A stretch of DNA of 64,000 bases from positions 124,001 through 188,000 of the forward strand of contig NZ_JAGSHT010000007.1 in NCBI RefSeq assembly GCF_019947135.1, written 5' to 3'. The notes beneath the pieces were generated by a model. It searched no databases, had not been told where the DNA came from, and was given only the letters and a program-made list of their open reading frames with translations. The DNA comes from Occultella gossypii. GTDB lineage: Bacteria > Actinomycetota > Actinomycetes > Actinomycetales > Beutenbergiaceae. Positions 30,588 to 39,742 of this stretch are shown here, in pieces (position 1 is the first letter of the stretch; each line of letters begins with the position of its first letter). The position numbers and the translations under genes were made by a program.

Positions 30588-31871
30588 ATGAGACGAACAC
30601 GAAAACTGGCCCCACTCGCCCTGCTGACCTCCGCCGTCGTCCTCCTCGGCGCCTGCGCCGCCCCGACGGCGACCACCGAGGACGCCGGCGGCACCGCGAC
30701 CCACGACGAACACGACCACGACGGCGAGGAGTCGGCGCCCGAGGACGGCCGGCCCACCGAGGAGGCGGCGGGACCGTCACCGCGGCTGGCCGTCACCTAT
30801 GACGGCGGCGTGCTGATCGTCGACGCCCTCTCGCTCGAGGTGCTCGCGGACTTCCCGGCGCAGGGGTTCGTCCGCGTGAACCCCGCCGGGGACGGGCGGC
30901 ACCTGTTCCTGACCCTCGGCGAGGAGTTCCGGCTGCTCGACACCGGCGCGTTCAGCCAAGCGCACGGGGACCACTCGCACTCCTACACGACCGACCCACT
31001 CCTCACCGACGTCGTGATCACGGCGGACCACCCCGGCCACGTCGTCACCCACGCCGAGCGCACCGTGCTGTTCGCCGATGGCACCGGCGAGATCACCGTG
31101 CTGGACCCGCACGAGCTGGCAGCCGGTGCACAGGCCCCGGTGCTGGCGACCACGAGCACCCCGCAGGCCCACCACGGCGTCGCAGTGGTGCGCACCGACG
31201 ACAGCCTCCTGCACACCATCGGCGACTCCGAGTCCCGCTCCGGCGTGGTGCTCCTGGACGCCGAGGGAGCCGAGGTCGCGCGCGCCGAGACCTGCCCCGG
31301 CGTACACGGTGAGACAGTGGCCGCCGACGAGACGGTCGTGTTCGGCTGCGAGAACGGCGCGCTGATCGTGACCGGCTCGGCGTTCACCCACGCGGCGGCG
31401 CCGGACGCGTACGGGCGGATCGGGAACCTGGCCGGCTCGGACGCCTCCCCCGTGGTGCTCGGCGACTACAAGTCCGACCCTGAGGCCGACCTCGAACGGC
31501 CCACCCGGATCTCCCTGATCGACACCCGGACGGCCGAGATCCGGCTCGTGGATCTCGGCGTGAGCTACAGCTTCCGCTCGCTCGCCCGTGGCCCCGGCGG
31601 CGAGGCGCTCGTGCTCGGCACCGATGGGACGCTGCGGATCATCGATCCCGAGGCGGGCACGGTGACCGCCGAGGTCCCGGTGACCGGACCCTGGACCGAG
31701 CCCGAGCAGTGGCAGGACCCGCGCCCGACGCTACGGGTCGAGGGTTCGTTCGCGTACGTCACCGAGCCGGCCACGTCGACCGTGTTCGTGGTGGATCTGC
31801 CCGGCGCCGAGGTGATCGACAGCGCCGTGCTGCCGGTGGTCCCGAACGAACTCAGTTCCGTGGCCGGCTGA
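30588..31871 (+). CDS. AztD-like periplasmic zinc-binding lipoprotein
   Basis: A 427-residue exported protein. The signal peptide ends in a lipobox VVLLGAC (Cys23). The mature protein begins with a His/Asp/Glu-rich stretch (ATHDEHDHDGEE), followed by a beta-propeller-like body with another His cluster (HGDHSHSY), as in the zinc chaperone AztD. I chose the ATG at 30588; a GTG at 30570 lies inside the operator and would break the signal peptide. No ribosome-binding site precedes it, consistent with a leaderless transcript. AztD normally accompanies an ABC zinc importer (AztABC), but none is present here. Confidence 0.82.
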   Translation: MRRTRKLAPLALLTSAVVLLGACAAPTATTEDAGGTATHDEHDHDGEESAPEDGRPTEEAAGPSPRLAVTYDGGVLIVDALSLEVLADFPAQGFVRVNPAGDGRHLFLTLGEEFRLLDTGAFSQAHGDHSHSYTTDPLLTDVVITADHPGHVVTHAERTVLFADGTGEITVLDPHELAAGAQAPVLATTSTPQAHHGVAVVRTDDSLLHTIGDSESRSGVVLLDAEGAEVARAETCPGVHGETVAADETVVFGCENGALIVTGSAFTHAAAPDAYGRIGNLAGSDASPVVLGDYKSDPEADLERPTRISLIDTRTAEIRLVDLGVSYSFRSLARGPGGEALVLGTDGTLRIIDPEAGTVTAEVPVTGPWTEPEQWQDPRPTLRVEGSFAYVTEPATSTVFVVDLPGAEVIDSAVLPVVPNELSSVAG

Positions 31872-31883
31872 CGACCGTCACGA

Positions 31884-31944
31884 CCCTCGTCCACCGGACG
31901 AGGGAGCCGTACCCGTTCGGGCCTGGACGGCCGAACGGGTACGG
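31884..31944. terminator. Two tandem hairpins between convergent genes
   Basis: The first hairpin has perfect 9-bp arms ccctcgtcc / ggacgaggg with a 3-nt loop (31884-31904). The second has perfect 14-bp arms (31907-31920 and 31931-31944) with a 10-nt loop. They lie between the 3' ends of the AztD-like gene and cdsA and suit a bidirectional terminator. Confidence 0.7.
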
Positions 31945-32011
31945 TACCGGCCCCGGACGACGCCGTGGCCGAGGTGGGTGCTCGGATGGACCGGCCGGCG
32001 CGTCAGGCGAC

Positions 32012-33280
32012 TCAGGCCGGCGCGACCACCAGGAGCAGGGCGAACACGACCGGGGAGCAGATCAGGATCGAGTCCACCCGGTCCAGGATGCCGCCGTGCC
32101 CGGGCAGGATCTTGCCCATGTCCTTGACCCCGAGGTCGCGCTTGAGCATGGACTCGGACAGGTCGCCCATGGTCGCCCCGGCCACGGCCACCACTCCGAT
32201 GGCCAGACCCGCCCACCACGTGGCGTCGATGGCGAAGATCGCGAAGCCGACCCCCACCAGGGCGGCCAGCACCACGGACCCGGCGGCACCCTCCCACGAC
32301 TTCTTCGGGCTCACCGAGGGTGCCATCGGGTGCCGGCCGAACAGGACCCCGGCGATATAGCCCCCGGTGTCGTTGGCGACCACGAGCGCCACGAACATCA
32401 GGACCCGCCACTGCCCGTCGTCGGCGGACAGCATGATCATCAGGAAACCCGCGAGGAACGGGATGTACGCGGCTGCGAAGATGCCGGCGGTGGCATCACG
32501 CAACGCGTCGCCGCCCCCGCCGTCCAGGACCCTCCACACGAACACACCACCGGCCGTGAGCAGGAACGCGACCAGCAACGCCTCGATGCCGGCCTGGTAG
32601 GCCGAGACGAGCATGCCGACGGTGCCGACCACGAGCGGCAGGTAGGGCAGCCGGATGTCCCGGGTGCGCAGCGCCCGCTCGAGTTCCCACAGCGCGATCG
32701 CACACGCGACGACGGCGAGGACGACGAAGGCCTCCTTGCGGATGAACAGGGAGGCGATCAGGACGGCACCGAGGCCGAGGCCGACCCCGATCGCAGCGGG
32801 CAGGTTGCGGCCGGCGCGCGAGGCCGGCGCGGGTTCCTCGGCGGAGGCCGCGGACGCTGCCGAGTCACCGGAGCCTGCGGGTTCGGCGGAGGGCGTCGAG
32901 GCGCCGGTGGTCGGCCGTGCGCCAGGTGTCGCCGTCAGCCGATCGGGCGCGGCGCCGCGAGTTCCGGTCGCCGGGTCCGCAGGACTGCCCGACGGCGTCG
33001 CGGCGCTGCCGGCGGAGCCGTTGGGTGAGGTCGTCGCGGGTTCGGGCGACGCGGCCGAGCCCGAAGAGCCTGCCCGCGCCGCGAGCGGCGCGGGCTTGTC
33101 GGCGCGGCCCGTCGTTGCGGCACGGTCTGCCGCCGCAGCGGGCCCGGACGGCTCGGCGTCGGCGGCGGTGCCGTCGAGCTCCGCCTCGAGCCGTGCGGCC
33201 CGTTCCGCGGCGCGCAGGGCGCGCCGCGAGAGCGGCGCGCCGTCGCTCCCGGTGGCAGGTGGCGGACTTGGATCAACCAT
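32012..33280 (-). CDS. cdsA: Phosphatidate cytidylyltransferase
   Basis: CdsA makes CDP-diacylglycerol, the precursor of all phospholipids. The C-terminal 280 residues hold about eight membrane helices and the family signature, seen here as GDLSESMLKRDLGVKDMGKI and PGHGGILDRVDS. The first 140 residues are a long hydrophilic Ala/Pro/Ser-rich extension absent from most homologues (total 422 instead of about 270-300), probably cytosolic and disordered. It follows frr by 11 nt, the usual pyrH-frr-cdsA order. Confidence 0.93.
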   Translation of the reverse strand: MVDPSPPPATGSDGAPLSRRALRAAERAARLEAELDGTAADAEPSGPAAAADRAATTGRADKPAPLAARAGSSGSAASPEPATTSPNGSAGSAATPSGSPADPATGTRGAAPDRLTATPGARPTTGASTPSAEPAGSGDSAASAASAEEPAPASRAGRNLPAAIGVGLGLGAVLIASLFIRKEAFVVLAVVACAIALWELERALRTRDIRLPYLPLVVGTVGMLVSAYQAGIEALLVAFLLTAGGVFVWRVLDGGGGDALRDATAGIFAAAYIPFLAGFLMIMLSADDGQWRVLMFVALVVANDTGGYIAGVLFGRHPMAPSVSPKKSWEGAAGSVVLAALVGVGFAIFAIDATWWAGLAIGVVAVAGATMGDLSESMLKRDLGVKDMGKILPGHGGILDRVDSILICSPVVFALLLVVAPA

Positions 33281-33291
33281 GGCCGGGCCGC

Positions 33292-33849
33292 TCAGACCTC
33301 GAGCAGTTCCTTCTCCTTACCGGCGAGCAGCAGGTCGACGGTGTCGGTGTGCTTCTTGGTGAGCGCGTCGAGCTCGGCCTGGGCGCGGTTCACCTCGTCC
33401 TCGCCGGCCTCGCCGTCCTTGGCGATGCGGTCGAGCTCCTCCTTGGCGCGCCGGCGCACGTTCCGCACGGCGACCCGCGCGTCCTCGCCCTTGGTCTTGG
33501 CGAGCTTGACGTAGTCGCGGCGCCGCTCCTCGGTGAGGGTCGGCAGGATGATCCGGATCTGGATGCCGTCGTTGCTGGGGTTCACGCCCAGGTCGGACTC
33601 GCGCAGGGCCTTCTCGATCGCCGTCATCGAGGTCTTGTCATAGGGGGTGAGCATGACGGTGCGGGCCTCTGGAATGGTGATCGAGGCGAGCTGCTGGAGC
33701 GGCGTGGGGGCACCGTAGTACTCAACCTCGAGCTTGTTGAACATGCCGGCGTTCGCGCGACCCGTGCGGATGTTGCCGAAGTCCTCACGCGCCACCTCGA
33801 CGGCCTTGTCCATCTTCTCCTCGGCCTCGAAGAGGGTCTCGTCGATCAC
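33292..33849 (-). CDS. frr: Ribosome recycling factor
   Basis: RRF, together with EF-G, splits post-termination ribosomes. The 185-residue product has the family pattern ([40 protein letters not shown] and [16 protein letters not shown]). Its start codon overlaps the pyrH stop by 4 nt (ATGA). Confidence 0.97.
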   Translation of the reverse strand: MIDETLFEAEEKMDKAVEVAREDFGNIRTGRANAGMFNKLEVEYYGAPTPLQQLASITIPEARTVMLTPYDKTSMTAIEKALRESDLGVNPSNDGIQIRIILPTLTEERRRDYVKLAKTKGEDARVAVRNVRRRAKEELDRIAKDGEAGEDEVNRAQAELDALTKKHTDTVDLLLAGKEKELLEV

Positions 33850-34607
33850 GCTTGCTCCTTGCTCTGGTCGGTTCCTGCACCGGACGTCATTGATGTGCCG
33901 ATCTTCTCACCTCGGAGGGCAGCGGCCACGTTACCCGGCCCTTCCATGCCGAAGATGCGCATGGAGAGCTGGTTGTCGCGGCACATCGCCAGGGCGGTGG
34001 AGTCCACGACCCGCAGGTCCTTCTGGATGGCGTCGTCGAAGGTGAGGAAGTCGAGCTTGGTGGCGGTCGGGTCCACGCGGGGGTCCGCGGTGTAGACACC
34101 GTCGACGCCGTTCTTGCCGACGAGGACCTCCTCGCAGTGGGTCTCCAGCGCACGCTGGATCGCGACCGTGTCCGTGGAGAAGTAGGGCATCCCGGCGCCG
34201 GCGCCGAAGATCACGGCGCGGCCCTTCTCGAGGTGCCGGATCGCGCGCAGCGGAATGTAGGGCTCGGCGACCTGGCCCATCGTGATGGCGGTCTGCACTC
34301 GCGTGGTGACGTCCGCCTTCTCGAGGAAGTCCTGCAGGGCCAGACAGTTCATCACGGTGCCGAGCATGCCCATGTAGTCGGCCCGGGCACGGTCGATGCC
34401 GCGCTGGGACAGTTCGGCACCTCGGAAGAAGTTCCCACCGCCGACCACGATCGCGACCTGGACGCCCTCGTGGACGGCTTCGGCGATCTCACGTGCGATC
34501 GAGGCGACCACGTCGGGGTCGAGCCCCACGCTGCCACCGCCGAACACCTCTCCGGAGAGCTTGAGCAGGACCCGACGTGTGGTCGGGGCAGGGGTGAGCG
34601 CAGGCAT
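33846..34607 (-). CDS. pyrH: UMP kinase
   Basis: PyrH phosphorylates UMP to UDP; the bacterial enzyme is of the amino-acid-kinase fold. The 253 residues from the ATG at 34607 show [24 protein letters not shown] and the nucleotide-binding [15 protein letters not shown] longer upstream frame runs through the C-rich intergenic region and is not coding. It lies 196 nt downstream of tsf and overlaps frr by 4 nt. Confidence 0.96.
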   Translation of the reverse strand: MPALTPAPTTRRVLLKLSGEVFGGGSVGLDPDVVASIAREIAEAVHEGVQVAIVVGGGNFFRGAELSQRGIDRARADYMGMLGTVMNCLALQDFLEKADVTTRVQTAITMGQVAEPYIPLRAIRHLEKGRAVIFGAGAGMPYFSTDTVAIQRALETHCEEVLVGKNGVDGVYTADPRVDPTATKLDFLTFDDAIQKDLRVVDSTALAMCRDNQLSMRIFGMEGPGNVAAALRGEKIGTSMTSGAGTDQSKEQA

Positions 34608-34697
34608 CGGCGAGATCCTCCTGGGTGAGAACGCTGAGTGGATGTGCTGGGGTGAGCGTATGACAGCGGTGGGCCCCGCCCCGGGTCCGGCCCCGGG

Positions 34698-34764
34698 CCC
34701 CCCCCCCCGGGTGGTGGGAAAGCGCCCCCGGGTTGGGTTGAGCTTTTCACGGGGGTGCCCCGTG
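34698..34764. other. Poly-C tract and hairpin in the tsf-pyrH gap
   Basis: The 196-nt gap between tsf and pyrH holds an 11-nt run of C at 34698-34708 amid strings of G and C. It also holds a perfect 7-bp hairpin cacgggg / ccccgtg at 34748-34764. The hairpin is not followed by Ts on either strand. It may reduce read-through from rpsB-tsf into pyrH. Confidence 0.45.
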
Positions 34765-34803
34765 CGCTGTTTCCGTACCGGGCCCACCGCCGAAGGTTGC
34801 TGC

Positions 34804-35649
34804 TCAGGCGCCGACGCGGAACCGCGCGAAGCCGGTGATCGTGCCACCCACCTCGGTGACGACCTGGCCCACCGACTTCTTCGGGTCCTTCGCGAAGGGC
34901 TGGTCCAGGAGAGCCACCTCCTTGAAGAAGCCGTTCAGGCGACCCTCGACGATCTTCGGCAGTGCCTGCTCCGGCTTGCCCTCGTTGCGGGAGGTCTCCT
35001 CGGCGATCCGACGCTCGTCGGCCACCTTGTCGGCGGGGACCTCGTCGCGGCTGAGGTACTGCGGGGAGTAGGCCGCGATGTGCAGCGCCACATCGTGCGC
35101 GACCGCGGCGCCGGCGGCGTCCGAGGACACCAGGACGCCCACCTGCGGCGGGAGGTCCTTGGCCGTGCGGTGCAGGTACGAGGTGACGTGCTCACCGGCC
35201 AGTCGGGCCACCCGGCGGACGACGATCTTCTCGCCAAGGGTTGCGGCGGTCTCGTCCACCACGGAGGAGATCGGCACCCCGTCGGACTCGGCAGCCAGCA
35301 GCGCGTCCGCGTCCGCCGCACCGGAGGCCACCGCAGTGGCCACCACGCGGTCGGCGAGCGAGATGAACACCTGGTTCTTGGCCACGAAGTCGGTCTCGGA
35401 GTTGATCTCGACCAACACGCCGACCTGACCCTCGCCGTCGGGCGTGGGGTCGATGGAGGCCACCACCAGACCGTCCGAGGCGGAGCGGCCCTCGCGCTTG
35501 CTCACACCCTTCAGGCCCTTGACCCGAATGATCTCGATCGCCTTCTCGGCGTCACCGTCGGCCTCGTCGAGAGCCTTCTTGACGTCGAGCATGCCGGCAC
35601 CCGTGCGCTCGCGCAGGGCCTTGATGTCGGCAGCGGTGTAGTTCGCCAT
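34804..35649 (-). CDS. tsf: Elongation factor Ts
   Basis: EF-Ts recycles EF-Tu by GDP release. The 281-residue product has the N-terminal UBA-like domain ([20 protein letters not shown]), the core domains with ETDFVAKN, and the typical dimerisation half. Length is normal for the phylum. It follows rpsB by 42 nt; the two are conserved partners. Confidence 0.97.
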   Translation of the reverse strand: MANYTAADIKALRERTGAGMLDVKKALDEADGDAEKAIEIIRVKGLKGVSKREGRSASDGLVVASIDPTPDGEGQVGVLVEINSETDFVAKNQVFISLADRVVATAVASGAADADALLAAESDGVPISSVVDETAATLGEKIVVRRVARLAGEHVTSYLHRTAKDLPPQVGVLVSSDAAGAAVAHDVALHIAAYSPQYLSRDEVPADKVADERRIAEETSRNEGKPEQALPKIVEGRLNGFFKEVALLDQPFAKDPKKSVGQVVTEVGGTITGFARFRVGA

Positions 35650-35691
35650 GTCTGATCCTTCCCAGATCCTTGGTGTCTTGGGGACTGTGCG

Positions 35692-36756
35692 TCAGGCCTG
35701 CTCGGGAGCGGCCGGCTTCTCCTCGGCGGCCTCGGTGGCCGGGGTCTCCTCGGCAACGGGGGTCTCCTCGACGGCCGGGGTCTCCTCGACAGCCGGGGTC
35801 TCCTCGACAGCCGGGGTCTCCTCAGCAGCCGGGGTCTCCTCAGCAGCCGGGGTCTCCTCGACGGCCGGGGTCACGTCAGCGGCCTCCGCCGCCTCCACGA
35901 CGACCTCGGGCGCGGCAGGCGCGCTCGCCTCGGCAGCGGCCGCCTCGGCGGCCGTGCCCTCGGCGCTGGCCTCGGCACCCTGCTGCGCCTCGTGGGTAGC
36001 GAGCAGCTCGCGCTCCCACTCGGCCAGCGGCTCGGCCTCGGTGGTGGCCGCATCGCTGCCGCCACCGTGACGGGAGACCAGACCCGCGGCGGCGGCGTCG
36101 GCCACCACGCGGGTCAGCAGGCTGACGGCGCGGATCGCGTCGTCGTTGCCCGGGATCGGGAAGTCGACCTCGTCGGGGTCGCAGTTGGTGTCCAGGATGG
36201 CCACGACGGGGATGTTGAGCTTGCGCGCCTCGGCAACGGCGAGGTGCTCCTTCTTGGTGTCCACGACCCAGACGGCGGAAGGCACCTTGGCCATGTCGCG
36301 GATGCCGCCGAGGGTACGGGCGAGCTTGTCGCGCTCACGGCGCTGCATGAGCAGCTCCTTCTTGGTGAAGGAACTGGAGGCGACGTCGTCGAAGTCGACC
36401 TCCTCGAGCTCCTTGAGGCGCTGCAGGCGCTTGCTCACGGTGCCGAAGTTGGTCAGCATGCCGCCGAGCCAGCGCTGGTTCACGTAGGGCATCCCCACGC
36501 GGGTGGCCTGCTCGGCCACGGCTTCCTGCGCCTGCTTCTTGGTGCCGACGAAGAGGATTGTGCCGCCACGTGCGACCGTCTCCTTGACGAACTCGTACGC
36601 GCGGTCGATGTCCAGCAGCGACTGCTGCAGGTCGATGATGTAGATGCCGTTGCGCTCGGTGAAGATGAAGCGCTTCATCTTGGGGTTCCAACGGCGGGTC
36701 TGGTGCCCGAAGTGGACACCGCTCTCGAGGAGCTGACGCATGCTGACGACGGCCAT
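35692..36756 (-). CDS. rpsB: 30S ribosomal protein S2 with long repetitive acidic tail
   Basis: S2 joins the 30S head near the platform late in assembly. The first 260 residues are standard S2 ([65 protein letters not shown]). The remaining 90 or so form a tail built of an imperfect V-E-E-T-P-A repeat, encoded by an 18-bp minisatellite at 35741-35884. The ATG at 36756 follows a GAAAGGACG site; the longer frame has no support. Confidence 0.96.
   Translation of the reverse strand: MAVVSMRQLLESGVHFGHQTRRWNPKMKRFIFTERNGIYIIDLQQSLLDIDRAYEFVKETVARGGTILFVGTKKQAQEAVAEQATRVGMPYVNQRWLGGMLTNFGTVSKRLQRLKELEEVDFDDVASSSFTKKELLMQRRERDKLARTLGGIRDMAKVPSAVWVVDTKKEHLAVAEARKLNIPVVAILDTNCDPDEVDFPIPGNDDAIRAVSLLTRVVADAAAAGLVSRHGGGSDAATTEAEPLAEWERELLATHEAQQGAEASAEGTAAEAAAAEASAPAAPEVVVEAAEAADVTPAVEETPAAEETPAAEETPAVEETPAVEETPAVEETPVAEETPATEAAEEKPAAPEQA
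35741..35884. repeat. 18-bp minisatellite (8 units) inside rpsB
   Basis: Eight consecutive 18-bp units of the form ggggtctcctcNNCNNCC begin at 35741, 35759, 35777, 35795, 35813, 35831, 35849 and 35867. Seven fit the pattern; the last is degenerate. They encode the E-E-T-P-A repeats of the S2 tail, so gain or loss of units keeps the frame. Confidence 0.9.
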
Positions 36757-37100
36757 GGCTCGTCCTTTCGACGTGGGGCGGACCCCACACATCACGTGCC
36801 GCGGCGCTTGGGCCGGGCACAACTCGGTTGTCCCTGAGTCACCGGGTGGTGCTCATTCCTGGTGCTCACGGCCGTTCGGCACCGGATCGAGGATCCGGAC
36901 CATGCCGCACGACCCCACTCGCTGGGAGTGGTCTGTGAGCGCGCGATGTCAGGCGGCAGTCCCGAAGGACGTACCACCTGCAGGTGCGAGTCTACCGGAT
37001 CCTCGGGGCGGCCCCACACAGCCCCGCGCCGGGTGACTCGCCGTCCCCAGGCCCCCGTCGCGCCGGCGACCGACCGGGCGACGTCGGGTTGGCTGAGCCG
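36757..37100. other. Divergent 5' region of rpsB and the M23 peptidase gene, with hairpins
   Basis: These 344 nt hold no credible gene. On the rpsB side there are several short perfect hairpins: gtgggg/ccccac at 36773-36788, ccggatc/gatccgg at 36892-36908, and a ccactc/gagtgg pair just beyond. They may form a structured leader for S2 autoregulation or terminators. Promoters for both genes must lie here, but I cannot place them reliably. Confidence 0.5.
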
Positions 37101-37925
37101 ATGGCCGGTACCCGTTCCACCACCCTCGGCGTCGTCGCGATCACGCTGGCAGCCGGGCTCGCCCTGTTGGCACCGCTGGACCCCTCGGCTGTGAGCGGGG
37201 CGCCACCAGGAGGACCCCGGATCGACTCGCCCACCGTCGAGCCGGGCACGCAGGCCGGCACCGCACCGACATCACCGCCCGTGGCCGGCGGGTACGGCTG
37301 GCCGTTGACCCCGGAACCGGCGGTATTGACACCGTTCAGCGAACCCGAGCAGGTCTGGTCGCCCGGGCACCGGGGCGTGGACCTCGCCGGCACGCCGGGT
37401 CAGGACGTCCTGGCCGCGGCGGACGGTGTGGTGGCGTTCGCGGGCCGCGTCGTGGACCGGCCGGTGCTCTCCGTCGACCATCCCGACGGGATCCGCACCA
37501 CCTACGAACCGGTCTCCACGACCCTGCCGGTAGGCACGGTGGTGCGCCGTGGCGACGTGATCGGCCAGCTCGCCCGCGGCGACGCCGGCCCACACTGTGG
37601 GCCGGCCCAGTGGTGTCTGCACTGGGGAGCCCGGCTGGGTCGACAGCGCTACCTGGATCCGCTGACGCTGCTGGTCGCGGATCCGGTGATCCGCCTCTAT
37701 CCGGTCGACGACGCCGGCGCTCCGAGCGGTCGGGCGCCCGCTCCGGACGCGATCGCGTGGCTCACGGGAAGGCGTGCACCACCGCGGACGCGAACGGCAG
37801 ACTCAGGGTGCCCGCGTTCGTGCGGTGGTCGGCCAGGTCCGCCAGCACCGCCGCGGCGGCCTCCGCTCGGCCGGTCACGTCGAGGTCCCTGGCCCAGTAG
37901 GAGGTGGCCAGGTGGTCGGCGATGA
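37101..37925 (+). CDS. M23 family metallopeptidase, exported
   Basis: A 274-residue secreted peptidoglycan hydrolase of the LytM/M23 type. An uncleaved or cleavable hydrophobic N-terminus (TLGVVAITLAAGLALLAPL) is followed by a Pro/Gly linker. The M23 domain then shows SPGHRGVDLAGTPGQDVLAA (first zinc His and Asp) and CLHWGARLG with the later histidine. The ATG at 37101 was chosen because upstream codons lack a signal-like start. After a normal domain end (LLVADPVIRLYPV) the frame runs another 60 residues of Arg/Pro-rich sequence. That extension overlaps the oppositely oriented methyltransferase gene by 164 nt and is probably not functional. Confidence 0.85.
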   Translation: MAGTRSTTLGVVAITLAAGLALLAPLDPSAVSGAPPGGPRIDSPTVEPGTQAGTAPTSPPVAGGYGWPLTPEPAVLTPFSEPEQVWSPGHRGVDLAGTPGQDVLAAADGVVAFAGRVVDRPVLSVDHPDGIRTTYEPVSTTLPVGTVVRRGDVIGQLARGDAGPHCGPAQWCLHWGARLGRQRYLDPLTLLVADPVIRLYPVDDAGAPSGRAPAPDAIAWLTGRRAPPRTRTADSGCPRSCGGRPGPPAPPRRPPLGRSRRGPWPSRRWPGGRR

Positions 37926-38553
37926 ACCCCTCGTCGGCGGGGACGTCCACGGTGGTGGTCACCTCCGCCGTGGTGACGTCCACGAGGCCACCGGCGCGTA
38001 GTTCGTGGGCCACGAGCGCCAGCCGGTCCGGGAGTTCCTCGACTCCGACGAGCGCCTCGGTCCCGGCAACGGCGGCGATGGCACGCGCCTCGGCGGCGAA
38101 GAACGGGTTTCGGTCCAGAGGCAGCCAGATCGTGGCGGCGAACCCGCCGTCCACCCGGAGGACCCGGCAGGCCTCCTCGACGCTCACGCGCAGGCTGGGG
38201 ATCCGCTGCAGCCCCTGCTGACTGATCACCCGGTCGAAGGTCCGGCTCGGGAACGGCAGGGCGTCGGGGTGGGCCTGCACCCATTCGATCACGAGACCGC
38301 GATGATCGGCCGCGACGTCGAGCAGGTCCTGATCGTCGTCCAGGCCGGCCACCCGGCCCATCGGCCCGGCGGCCTCGGCCGCGGCCCGGGTCGCGACGCC
38401 CGTGGCACAGATCAGGTCGAGGACGGAGCCGCCGACGGGGATCCGGGCGGCGTCGATCAGCGCCGCCACGAACGGGGCGACGATCGGCGAGACCGCGTCC
38501 TCGTAGTCTCGGGCCACGTCCAGGGCGGAACGGGACTCCGGCTCCTGTGCCAT
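37762..38553 (-). CDS. SAM-dependent methyltransferase, class I
   Basis: A 263-residue methyltransferase of the UbiE/COQ5-like type. Motif I is GGSVLDLICATGVATRAAA (LDLxCxTG), and the following acidic residue lies in VAGLDDDQDLL. The post-motif segment FDRVISQQGLQRIPSLR matches the family. The substrate is unknown. Its 3' end overlaps the 3' extension of the M23 gene. xerC lies 86 nt upstream on the same strand, but nothing else links the two. Confidence 0.83.
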   Translation of the reverse strand: MAQEPESRSALDVARDYEDAVSPIVAPFVAALIDAARIPVGGSVLDLICATGVATRAAAEAAGPMGRVAGLDDDQDLLDVAADHRGLVIEWVQAHPDALPFPSRTFDRVISQQGLQRIPSLRVSVEEACRVLRVDGGFAATIWLPLDRNPFFAAEARAIAAVAGTEALVGVEELPDRLALVAHELRAGGLVDVTTAEVTTTVDVPADEGFIADHLATSYWARDLDVTGRAEAAAAVLADLADHRTNAGTLSLPFASAVVHAFP

Positions 38554-38639
38554 ACCTCACAGGCTAGTCGGCCTGCCCGCGGCGGCAACGTGAGATGCCG
38601 GGGCTACGTGAGGTGGCCACGCCGGAGAGGCGACGGGGG

Positions 38640-39608
38640 TCAGGCCCGTGGGTGGGCCTGCTGGAACGAGGCGCGCAGCCGCTCCGCCGAGATGTGGGTG
38701 TACCGCTGCGTCGTTGCCAGCGACGCGTGCCCGAGGACCTCCTGGACCGAGCGCAGGTCGGATCCGCCCTCGAGCAGGTGGGTGGCCGTGGAGTGCCTGA
38801 CGCCGTGGGGCGCCAGGTCGCGGACCCCGGCGGCAGCCGCCAGCTCATGGACCGCGCTACGGACCTGCCTCGTCCCCAGGCGCCGGCCCCGGTGCCCGAG
38901 GAACAGGGCGTTCGTCGTCGCCGCCGGGTCCACCAGTCCCCCGCGGACGTCGACCCACTGCATGAGCGCCCGGGCGGCCGGCACCCCGAACGGCACCATG
39001 CGTTCCTTGTTGCCCTTACCGAGCACCCGCACCAGTCGTTGGCCCTGGTCGACATCCGCGAGGTCGAGACCCACGAGCTCGGACACCCGCAGACCCGAGG
39101 CGTAGAGGAGTTCGAGCGCGGCCCAGTCGCGCACGTGGGCGGGTTCGCCGTCGTCGGCGCGGGTCCTGGCCACGGTCAGCAGCGTGTCGGCCTCGTCGAC
39201 GGCGAGCACGGCCGGCACCACCGAGTCCGGGCGCGGCGCGAGCAGCCGGAGCGCCGGGTCCTCGGCCATCCGGCCGGTCCGCTTCGCCCACGCCGTGAAC
39301 GTGCGCGCGGCCGCGGCGCGGCGAGCGAGGGTGGAGCGGGACAGGCCTCGTGCCGACTGGCCGGCCAACCAGGAACGCAGTGCGGTCAGGTCGAGGGCGT
39401 CCAGGTCGGTGGGGGTGTCGGCGTCGACGGTCGGGACGGCGTCCAGGAGCGTGCGCACGTCGCCGCGGTACGCCCGGCTGGTGTGCTCGGACAGCCCGCG
39501 CTGGGCCTGCAGGTGTGCGACGAAGGCGGCGAGCATGGCGGCGTCGCCGGGGCGCTCGGGGACCCGGCGCGGCCGCGTCGCGCCGGCACGCGAGCGCGGT
39601 GCAGACAT
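38640..39608 (-). CDS. xerC: Tyrosine recombinase XerC
   Basis: XerC works with XerD at dif to resolve chromosome dimers. In the 322-residue product the N-terminal SAM-like core-binding domain (RGLSEHTSRAYRGDVRTLL) is followed by the catalytic domain. Arg is in YASGLRVSEL, then the HGVRHSTATHLL His/Arg block, and the nucleophile Tyr is in GHASLATTQRYTHI. The ATG at 39608 is preferred; a longer frame adds 15 residues. This is the chromosomal xerC beside dprA, not a phage integrase. Confidence 0.92.
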   Translation of the reverse strand: MSAPRSRAGATRPRRVPERPGDAAMLAAFVAHLQAQRGLSEHTSRAYRGDVRTLLDAVPTVDADTPTDLDALDLTALRSWLAGQSARGLSRSTLARRAAAARTFTAWAKRTGRMAEDPALRLLAPRPDSVVPAVLAVDEADTLLTVARTRADDGEPAHVRDWAALELLYASGLRVSELVGLDLADVDQGQRLVRVLGKGNKERMVPFGVPAARALMQWVDVRGGLVDPAATTNALFLGHRGRRLGTRQVRSAVHELAAAAGVRDLAPHGVRHSTATHLLEGGSDLRSVQEVLGHASLATTQRYTHISAERLRASFQQAHPRA

Positions 39609-39742
39609 GGAATCAGCCTGCCACGGGGCAGGGTGGGACCGGGCCACCGGCACGCACCTTCGTCCACACGGCAGGGTCGGGCCGGACTACGGCGCACGGC
39701 CCGCATCCGCGCGTCAGGCGGGGTGGGCCACGGCACGCACCC

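Noticed and set aside
35741-35884. Regular repeats suggesting a CRISPR array
   Set aside because: Units are contiguous, 18 bp long, without spacers, and encode a repeated peptide in rpsB.
38640-39608. Tyrosine recombinase as the integrase of the nearby element
   Set aside because: It lies outside the att repeats, next to dprA in the normal chromosomal order, and looks like XerC; the element has its own serine integrase.
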